Assembly (NCBI RefSeq): GCF_938045595.1
Contig: NZ_CALIBB010000069.1
Span: forward strand, 1-12,775
Reading direction: 5' to 3'
Length of the DNA stretch: 12,775 nucleotides
Source of the DNA: an uncultured Campylobacter sp.
GTDB lineage: Bacteria > Campylobacterota > Campylobacteria > Campylobacterales > Campylobacteraceae
This document shows positions 7,871 to 12,775 of the stretch, in pieces. Within the stretch, counting starts at the first letter, position 1; each line of letters begins with the position of its first letter. Made by a program: the position numbers and the translations under genes. A model generated the notes under the pieces. The model had not been told where the DNA came from. It did no database searches and worked only from the letters and a program-made list of their open reading frames with translations.

Positions 7871-8000
7871 ATATCTAAATTGTTTTAAATTTGAGCTACT
7901 AAACTACAGATATAAAAGAGAGATCCATTGCTTTTTGCTAAAATTGATAAGAGAAAATCCGCTTAACTTATCTTGAGCTATTTATATTTACAGAGGAGAT

Positions 8001-8026
8001 AAATCCGCCCCGAGTGAGGCGGATTT
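8001..8026 (-). terminator. Hairpin terminator of the respiratory operon
   Basis: Perfect 9-base arms (8001-8009 AAATCCGCC, 8018-8026 GGCGGATTT) enclose an 8-base loop, starting 13 bases after the cytochrome stop codon. The stem is GC-rich with A-U ends, so its own UUU forms the tail. The downstream U-run on the minus strand is otherwise short, so termination may be partial. Confidence 0.65.
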
Positions 8027-8039
8027 GTCAAGTAGGAGA

Positions 8040-8567
8040 TTATTTTTCGCTAGGCGGATACATCTTCCAGCTGCTATCTACTTTCCAGTCTATCGGGTGG
8101 CAAGACATGCAAGTATTTAGCTTTTGTGGATGATGCACTGCGTGACATGATTGGCACTGAAGCATTTCATTGTCTCTATTATGGACACCATTATGTGGGT
8201 TAGACAAACCATAGTTTGCGGTCTTTTTTCTGATCTCATCTACCTTATGACAGCTTGTGCATTGCTCGTTTGTAAATCCTCTTTGTTTTGTTGGCATCTC
8301 AAAATCGCCCATCGCATACATCCTGACCTCGTTTAGTTGCTCTGCTATGGTTGGGACGTGGCAGTCGTGGCATGTTACATTTGCGTCGTTATGCTTTTTA
8401 GCTAACAAATTTCCTTTTGTATAGGAGTCGTACTCTGGCTGCATGTTGTGACACAAGATACAAAATTCAGCCTTGTGGCTAGCTGCTTGTACCTGGTGAA
8501 ACGCTATAAAACCTATGACGGCAGCTATTATTAGCCCTATTATCGTATATTTTTTTCTATTGCTCAT
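8040..8567 (-). CDS. NapC/NrfH-like membrane-anchored multihaem cytochrome c (five CxxCH)
   Basis: 175 residues from ATG 8567. A frame with another start at 8630 is longer, but its first 21 residues overlap the flavoprotein gene and AGGAGT (8574-8579) sits ideally before the chosen ATG. Residues 8-28 form one transmembrane anchor; the rest should be periplasmic. Haem-binding motifs are CILCH (36-40), CHDCH (66-70), CTSCH (103-107), CQSCH (138-142) and CMSCH (153-157). The first reads C-x-x-C-H-x-M, the quinol-side haem 1 signature of NrfH, and the next block (C-H-D-C-H-V-P) is also typical. Such proteins oxidise menaquinol and feed periplasmic reductases. Usual members have four haems; five is unusual. 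Its ATG overlaps the TGA of the flavoprotein gene (ATGA), which implies translational coupling and a joint complex. Confidence 0.92.
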   Translation of the reverse strand: MSNRKKYTIIGLIIAAVIGFIAFHQVQAASHKAEFCILCHNMQPEYDSYTKGNLLAKKHNDANVTCHDCHVPTIAEQLNEVRMYAMGDFEMPTKQRGFTNEQCTSCHKVDEIRKKTANYGLSNPHNGVHNRDNEMLQCQSCHAVHHPQKLNTCMSCHPIDWKVDSSWKMYPPSEK

Positions 8568-10321
8568 GCTTGTACTCCTTTTGCGTTTGCCGCAGCCTGA
8601 TAGCCTGCTAAGCGTCCGTAGCATAGGCATGTTCCGTGGCTAGTGCCGGCTAAAACTACCGGATAGTCACCCAAAAAGCGTCCGCCCATGACGTTACCGC
8701 AGGCATAAAGTCCAGAAATTTCGTTATAGTCGGTATCTAGCACGTTTGCGGTACTTGGCTCAACGGTAAAGCCACCCATTACGACCAGGCTCGCACCTAC
8801 TCCCATTTTGCCGGCATAAAACGGCGCGTGACGTACTGGAAACATCCTCTTTGCGGTCTTACCAAAGTCATCATCGTAACCTTTGTCGCATAGCTCGTTG
8901 TAGCGTTTTATAGTTGCTAAAAACTGCGTTTGTGCCTTTTGATTATTAGGGTATAGCATACCGGCAAGTTCTTCTATGCTGTTTGCTTTAAATACATCAG
9001 GCATCTCTTCAATATCTTTTACCGATATATACGATGTTTTGCCTATCGCCCACTGGCAGTCAGGTGGAAGCTTTGGATTATCTTCTACACAGTGGTTTAC
9101 ACTGCCGTGTGATACGCCCATGAGGCCGACTTGCTCTGGAAATTTAGAGTCAAATACCTGCCAGCCAAAGCCTCCTGGTTGGCGAGAGAGCGGCTGAGTG
9201 ACTTGCTGACCGCTTAGATCTTCATTTGTAAAGCGCTCTCCCTTTGCATTTGTTAGTAAAAACGCATCAACGCCAAGCGGTCCGCCAAGCGTGTGAGCGA
9301 CTGGTGCGTGCGGTCCGTCTTCTAGCTTTGCGCCTATCCATGAGCCAAGCTTATGCCCGTCTCCCGTGTTTGTCGGATTGTTTTTGTAGTCTCTGTTTGG
9401 AAACGGACAGAAGAAATTTGCCACCCACGGCACAAATGTCTTTACCATCTCAGGGTCGTTCATATAATCGCCCGTAGCAAGTATCACCGACTTAGCATTT
9501 ATCTTGATATATGAGCCATCAGCCATATTTTGTGCGATTGCTCCTTGCATTTTGCCAGTTGTTTTGTCGCGAAGTAGCTTTTTCGCACGAGTTTTGAAGA
9601 TATATTTTGCGCCTTGCTTTATAGATTTTTCATAAACTAGCTCCATCATCGGCTCTTGGCTAGGCAAAAATGTCATAACGGTTGGATAGCTTGGGCTATT
9701 TTCTTTGCTTGGATCGTATCCTGCCGGGAGCGGATAGTGCATGAGCATCAAATTTATCTTACTTCTATCAAGCTGCGTATCGGTCTCTTTCATAAAATGT
9801 ACCGCAGGAGCAAGCTCTATCATCCAGTCAAAGTCCTCGCCGCTGTGATCTGCCCAGTAGTTCCATACGCGCTGATCGGCACGGTATCCCATCTGTTTTA
9901 AATGCTCATTTATAGCTGCATTCTTGTCATATTTGATACCAAGCTCTCTTTGAAATTTATTGCCTAGAGTGCCGTACTGACCGCTTCTAACTTGAAAGCG
10001 ACCGGCTTTTTCTAGGACGATAACTCTAGCGCCTTTTTCAGTTGCGGCACGTGCAGCGTGGAGTCCCGAAACGCCGGCACCTATGATAAGTACATCGGTT
10101 TCAAGCGTCTCTTTGATATCTTTGTCTGAAATTTGCGGCTCAGCGCCCAGCCATTTTGGCACTTCAGGTGCTTTTGTGGTCTCCTTTTCTGGGTGGATGA
10201 GGTGGTTATTTGGGTTATCACAGCCTGTTAGCAGCGCTGATCCTGCTGCAACTGAGCCAAGTGTGAGTGCGCCACTACGTTTTAAAAACGAGCGGCGTGA
10301 TAGTTCATTTTTTTCTACCAT
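8564..10321 (-). CDS. Tat-exported FAD-dependent reductase, fumarate-reductase-like, probable lipoprotein
   Basis: 585 residues, ATG with AGGAGT six bases upstream. The N-terminus is a twin-arginine signal (S-R-R-S-F-L-K, residues 8-14) with a hydrophobic core, then the lipobox L31-T-G-C34, so export is folded with FAD bound and C34 is likely lipidated. The FAD-binding core starts at D-V-L-I-I-G-A-G-V-S-G (76-86), with E104 for the ribose. The C-terminal FAD segment is about 535-575 (L-Y-A-C-G-N, G-R-L-A-G). The fold is that of the FAD_binding_2 flavoproteins: fumarate, urocanate and other enoate reductases, ketosteroid dehydrogenases and Cgr2-like enzymes. No haem motif is present, so electrons must come from the coupled cytochrome. 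Fumarate-reductase catalytic landmarks are missing: G-E-R-F-T-N-E (361-367) is not followed by the usual T-x-R, and H-H-T-M-G-G is V-V-M-G-G (513-517). The acceptor is therefore unknown. Confidence 0.88.
   Translation of the reverse strand: MVEKNELSRRSFLKRSGALTLGSVAAGSALLTGCDNPNNHLIHPEKETTKAPEVPKWLGAEPQISDKDIKETLETDVLIIGAGVSGLHAARAATEKGARVIVLEKAGRFQVRSGQYGTLGNKFQRELGIKYDKNAAINEHLKQMGYRADQRVWNYWADHSGEDFDWMIELAPAVHFMKETDTQLDRSKINLMLMHYPLPAGYDPSKENSPSYPTVMTFLPSQEPMMELVYEKSIKQGAKYIFKTRAKKLLRDKTTGKMQGAIAQNMADGSYIKINAKSVILATGDYMNDPEMVKTFVPWVANFFCPFPNRDYKNNPTNTGDGHKLGSWIGAKLEDGPHAPVAHTLGGPLGVDAFLLTNAKGERFTNEDLSGQQVTQPLSRQPGGFGWQVFDSKFPEQVGLMGVSHGSVNHCVEDNPKLPPDCQWAIGKTSYISVKDIEEMPDVFKANSIEELAGMLYPNNQKAQTQFLATIKRYNELCDKGYDDDFGKTAKRMFPVRHAPFYAGKMGVGASLVVMGGFTVEPSTANVLDTDYNEISGLYACGNVMGGRFLGDYPVVLAGTSHGTCLCYGRLAGYQAAANAKGVQA
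8574..8579 (-). promoter_or_regulatory. Ribosome binding site deciding the cytochrome start
   Basis: AGGAGT on the minus strand, six bases before the ATG at 8567 and inside the last codons of the flavoprotein gene. No comparable site precedes the longer-frame start at 8630. Confidence 0.8.
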
Positions 10322-10343
10322 TTTATACTCCTTGTTTCAAGTT

Positions 10344-11768
10344 TTATTTTAATATGTCAAAGTCATAAGACGCTCTTAGCCAAAGCTCTTCATCCGTCGT
10401 TTTGCCGTCAGAGCCACCGTTTGTATATTTTAGCTTTCTATCCATAGTTTCGTAGATAGCAGATAGCTTTAAGCCTTTTACTGCAGGAACTTTATAGCTA
10501 ACTTGCACGTCCCAACCCTCTACATCTATCCTAGTTCCTGGCGCTTGACCATGAAGGCCGCCTGAGCGAACGTTGCTGCCGTTATGCTGCTTGCCATACC
10601 AGTAGTCAGCGTCCACTCTAAGACCGTCGACGCCTACGTTGCTAAAGTCGTAGCCTGTGCTAAATTTATGTAAATTCATACCAGCAAAATTCATAAATAA
10701 AAACGGACCGTAGATCGGAGTAGCCGTAAATGAGCCAACGTCGTTACCTATACCTTGAAGCGCCATTTGGTTTTTGCTAACGGTTGAATATGCATATCTA
10801 AGATCAAAGCCGTAAGCGTTATAAAGCCCTATCATGCCTGCGTAGTAGTTGCCGTTAAAGTCGAAATTCTCTTTTAAAGTACCGTTTGTTCTTGAGCCTT
10901 TATACATAAAGTCTATGCCAACGATCGCGTTTTCAAAAAGCGTAGGCGTTTTGTAGCCAGCAGCTGCGAAGTAGAAATTTATATCGCCTTTTGAGTTGGC
11001 TGCATCGTCATATTCAAGACCAGATACGTTTGCGTAACCCGCCGTGAGTGAGACGCCGGGAAGGCCGCTATATGTCACAAATGAGTTAAAGATATTGTCA
11101 AATTTATAGCCGTAAGGCCCAAAGCCGCCGATAACAACTCTGTCTTTAAATCTTGGCGCACCATGATCGCCGCCCGTTACGGCGCTTGATCTACCGGCAA
11201 ATTTCCAAAAGTCAGCTAGGCCGATAACGGTATCTATGCTATCAAGCTTTATCCTAGCGCTCACGCCCTCAAACGCCTCTTTGTAGCCCACATCCGTGTT
11301 TGTAGCCACAAGCGGCGGCACTAGGCCTGTGTATTTTGAGTTGTAGTACTGGCGACCTAGTTTAAAGTCGATATAGTCATTTTCATATCCTAAGTAGGCC
11401 TCTGAAAGTGCTACACCTTCGCTATTCCAGTCATAGGCAAAATACTCTTTTGCAGCCTTTGACGGACCGAAATTTACTAAGCCCTGAGCCGTAAGACCAA
11501 GCTTAAAGCCATAGTAAGAGCCAGTTAAAAACCTAAGCTCAGCACCTAAACCGCCGATATGCTCACGAATTCTATTTGTTCTGCTGGCTGGCGGGAAGTA
11601 CTCGGTCGAGTCCATATCGTAGTATGAAAATACTGTCGCACCCATAGTGCTTGTTTGTAAAGCCTCCGCCAAGCTCTCACTCGCACTTGTACAGGTCGCC
11701 ATAGCCATAAGCGCAGCCAAACTAAGAGCAAATTTACTCTTGCCGATCGTCAAAAAACATGTTTTCAC
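10344..11768 (-). CDS. OprD-like outer-membrane porin
   Basis: 474 residues, GTG start, preceded by the strong site AGGAGGT. A Sec signal peptide has its hydrophobic core at 13-26 and a likely cut after T27-S-A29. The mature protein starts S-E-S-L-A-E-A-L-Q, then is almost entirely alternating amphipathic beta-strands with aromatic girdles and Gly/Asn/Asp-rich turns, as in 16-18-strand porins. Early features such as E-H-I-G-G-L-G-A-E-L-R-F and Y-G-F-K-L-G-L-T-A-Q-G resemble campylobacterial OprD-family channels. The end (L-R-A-S-Y-D-F-D-I-L-K) is strand-like but has Lys after the usual hydrophobic end, which is odd for a barrel. OprD-type porins pass small organic acids or amino acids. Being first gene of the operon, 22 bases before the flavoprotein, it probably admits that enzyme's substrate. 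Family assignment is by pattern and not certain. Confidence 0.8.
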   Translation of the reverse strand: MKTCFLTIGKSKFALSLAALMAMATCTSASESLAEALQTSTMGATVFSYYDMDSTEYFPPASRTNRIREHIGGLGAELRFLTGSYYGFKLGLTAQGLVNFGPSKAAKEYFAYDWNSEGVALSEAYLGYENDYIDFKLGRQYYNSKYTGLVPPLVATNTDVGYKEAFEGVSARIKLDSIDTVIGLADFWKFAGRSSAVTGGDHGAPRFKDRVVIGGFGPYGYKFDNIFNSFVTYSGLPGVSLTAGYANVSGLEYDDAANSKGDINFYFAAAGYKTPTLFENAIVGIDFMYKGSRTNGTLKENFDFNGNYYAGMIGLYNAYGFDLRYAYSTVSKNQMALQGIGNDVGSFTATPIYGPFLFMNFAGMNLHKFSTGYDFSNVGVDGLRVDADYWYGKQHNGSNVRSGGLHGQAPGTRIDVEGWDVQVSYKVPAVKGLKLSAIYETMDRKLKYTNGGSDGKTTDEELWLRASYDFDILK

Positions 11769-11818
11769 TATAACCTCCTTTAAATTTTTACACCATCATC
11801 TTTGGATTTATGAGCGAA

Positions 11819-11824
11819 ATTATA
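11819..11824 (-). promoter_or_regulatory. -10 box of the porin-flavoprotein-cytochrome operon
   Basis: The minus strand reads GTTATAATTT, a perfect TATAAT. Transcription would start near 11812, giving a leader of about 43 bases ending in AGGAGGT and the GTG of the porin. No -35 match exists; the GGTAA direct repeat lies there instead, as in activator-dependent promoters. Confidence 0.65.
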
Positions 11825-11845
11825 ACATGTAGGCCTATCAAAAAC

Positions 11846-11861
11846 GGTAAGATTTTGGTAA
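11846..11861 (-). promoter_or_regulatory. Candidate OmpR-type activator site (11-base direct repeat)
   Basis: GGTAA occurs at 11846-11850 and again at 11857-11861, exactly 11 bases apart (TTACC twice when read toward the operon). OmpR/PhoB-family dimers bind head-to-tail half-sites one helical turn apart. The pair is centred near -41 of the inferred operon start and covers its -35 position. A binding role is inference. Confidence 0.4.
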
Positions 11862-11865
11862 CATT

Positions 11866-11887
11866 AACTAAAAAATATTTTTTAGTT
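11866..11887. promoter_or_regulatory. Perfect 22-base palindrome in the divergent region
   Basis: The half-site AACTAAAAAAT is followed directly by its exact reverse complement, with no spacer or mismatch. The centre is about 41 bases upstream of the inferred start of the response-regulator transcript and about 65 upstream of the porin operon start. It could be an operator for the regulator itself or another protein, or simply an A-tract/T-tract bend. OmpR-family proteins usually prefer direct repeats, so the binder is uncertain. Confidence 0.5.
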
Positions 11888-11904
11888 TTAAATTTTAAAT
11901 TTGA

Positions 11905-11910
11905 TATAAT
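11905..11910 (+). promoter_or_regulatory. -10 box of the two-component genes, seven bases before the ATG
   Basis: GATATAAT gives a perfect TATAAT only seven bases (11911-11917) before the ATG at 11918. Transcription should start on or within a base or two of that ATG, so the message would be leaderless. No Shine-Dalgarno-like sequence lies between the box and the ATG. Confidence 0.6.
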
Positions 11911-11917
11911 AGCTACT

Positions 11918-12589
11918 ATGATAGAAATTTTGCTTATAGAAGACGATCTTGAACTGGCCGAGCTTTTAAAATTTGCATTGGCAAAAAGCGAGATTGGCGT
12001 AACCATAGTCACAAATCCGGTTGAAGGACTTAAAATTCTAGACGCAAAAAATGCTTTTGACGCATTGGTGCTTGATCTTGGCTTGCCCGACATGGACGGC
12101 CTTGAAGTGTGCAAGCACGTAAGACACAGCTATCCATCGTTACCTATCATCATATCGTCGGCCCGCAGCGAAACGCTAGATAAGATAAAGGGCTTTGAGC
12201 TTGGGGCGGATGACTATATGGCAAAGCCGTACGAACCCATAGAGCTTGCATTTAGGCTAAGAGCGATACTCCGTCGAGGGATACAAACTAACAACGACTC
12301 CAAAACCTTTTGCGTCGATAAACAAAGGCGTATCGTCATAAAAAACAAAGAGGAGATAGCGCTAACGAAAGCGGAATTTGACATCTTTATCTACCTTTAT
12401 GAAAAAGAGGGGATGGTTATACCAAGAGAGGATATTTTGATAAATTTGGGTCAGGCGAAATTTCAAAGCGGACTAAAAAGCATCGATGTTGCCATAGGGC
12501 GCTTGCGTCAAAAAATAGGAGACGATCCTAAAAATCCGCGATTCATTCACCCCGTGCGCGGTATAGGGTATAAATTTATCAATGCGTAA
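11918..12589 (+). CDS. OmpR/PhoB-family response regulator
   Basis: 223 residues from ATG 11918. The frame is open back to an ATG at 11810, but those 36 extra codons cross the -10 boxes of both promoters and precede the normal receiver start (I-L-L-I-E-D-D), so the internal ATG is preferred. The receiver has acidic residues E8, D9 and D10, phospho-acceptor D53 (L-V-L-D-L-G-L-P-D-M-D-G), S81 in the switch position and K103 (M-A-K-P-Y). The C-terminal winged helix runs from about 130 to 223, with L-T-K-A-E-F-D, the recognition-helix region S-I-D-V-A-I-G-R-L-R-Q-K-I and the terminal V-R-G-I-G-Y-K-F. It should bind direct-repeat DNA as a dimer when phosphorylated. Divergent from the reductase operon and overlapping the kinase gene, it most likely controls that operon. 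Confidence 0.93.
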   Translation: MIEILLIEDDLELAELLKFALAKSEIGVTIVTNPVEGLKILDAKNAFDALVLDLGLPDMDGLEVCKHVRHSYPSLPIIISSARSETLDKIKGFELGADDYMAKPYEPIELAFRLRAILRRGIQTNNDSKTFCVDKQRRIVIKNKEEIALTKAEFDIFIYLYEKEGMVIPREDILINLGQAKFQSGLKSIDVAIGRLRQKIGDDPKNPRFIHPVRGIGYKFINA

Positions 12590-12775
12590 TATATCCATAA
12601 TCAAACTAATATCTTTTTTCTTTTTTGCCGCGTTAGTTATAGTAAATTTAGCATTTTTCATCGAATCAAAAAGGCAAATAAGAGATGCGGAGTATTTTAC
12701 CTACCAGCGCTTTATGCTAGGCATGCGCATACGCGGACAAGAAGACGGCAATATAACCAAGCAGTTAGCACAAAT
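12582..12775 (+). CDS. Sensor histidine kinase, N-terminal part (runs off the window)
   Basis: The ATG at 12582 overlaps the last 8 bases of the response-regulator gene, and the frame stays open to the window end (64 residues). Residues 1-6 are polar, 7-27 form a transmembrane helix rich in Phe, Ile and Leu, and K30/R31 follow, after which a periplasmic sensor domain seems to begin. That is the layout of the first helix of a membrane histidine kinase. The catalytic His, N and G boxes lie outside. The short N-terminus and charged segment after the helix resemble ArsS-type kinases of Campylobacter and Helicobacter, but identification rests mainly on the overlap with the regulator. Confidence 0.8.
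   Translation, partial: MRNISIIKLISFFFFAALVIVNLAFFIESKRQIRDAEYFTYQRFMLGMRIRGQEDGNITKQLAQ

Noticed and set aside
8568..8630. Upstream start adding 21 residues to the cytochrome
   Set aside because: It would overlap the flavoprotein gene by 67 bases, has a basic non-signal sequence and lacks a ribosome binding site; the internal ATG has a perfect one.
11810..11917. N-terminal extension of the response regulator
   Set aside because: It precedes the normal receiver start and spans the promoter region with the palindrome and -10 boxes.
1..12775. CRISPR array, insertion sequence, integrase or phage genes
   Set aside because: No spaced identical repeats, transposase or integrase motifs, or matching terminal inverted repeats were found by eye on either strand.

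Overview
The window looks like chromosome from an anaerobic member of Campylobacterota, most likely a Campylobacter of relatively high GC such as the C. gracilis group. Three things suggest this: frequent AAATTTTAAA-type tracts between genes, TATAAT -10 boxes with little or no -35, and an MnmG, an OprD-like porin and a two-component pair of the kind found in that phylum. The species call is inference.

Left part (1-2955): the window opens inside an autotransporter. Its passenger is built of about 30-residue N-x-L-N repeats and is followed by a complete C-terminal beta-barrel. A gene-poor stretch of about 630 bases carries a strong minus-strand terminator. Next comes a minus-strand gene for a six-helix membrane protein of unknown function. 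Middle part (2956-7476): a further gene-poor tract leads to a tRNA-Glu gene with a CTC anticodon. A minus-strand pair follows, bioB and then a glutamine-rich lipoprotein gene. The BioB resembles the anaerobe (clostridial) form rather than the C. jejuni form. mnmG is transcribed divergently from bioB. Bases 7477-8000 are AT-rich and hold only fragmentary reading frames, probably a decayed gene.

Right part (8001-12775): a compact, self-contained respiratory module, and the most interesting part of the window. One minus-strand operon encodes an OprD-like outer-membrane porin, then a Tat-exported FAD reductase with a lipobox, then (overlapping ATGA) a membrane-anchored NapC/NrfH-like cytochrome with five CxxCH motifs. 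A hairpin terminator ends it. Divergently transcribed from it are an OmpR-family response regulator and an overlapping sensor histidine kinase that runs off the window. The shared 149-base divergent region has TATAAT boxes on both strands, an 11-base-spaced GGTAA direct repeat at the -35 position of the operon, and a perfect 22-base palindrome near -41 of the regulator.

The likely working model is as follows. The porin admits an organic acceptor. The cytochrome takes electrons from menaquinol and passes them to the periplasmic flavoprotein, which reduces the acceptor, probably at a C=C bond. The two-component system senses a signal and switches the operon on. The flavoprotein lacks the recognisable catalytic Arg and His-His motif of fumarate reductases, so the acceptor is probably not fumarate and cannot be named from sequence. 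The arrangement recalls the cytochrome plus flavoprotein reductase pairs of gut Actinobacteria such as Cgr1/Cgr2 of Eggerthella.
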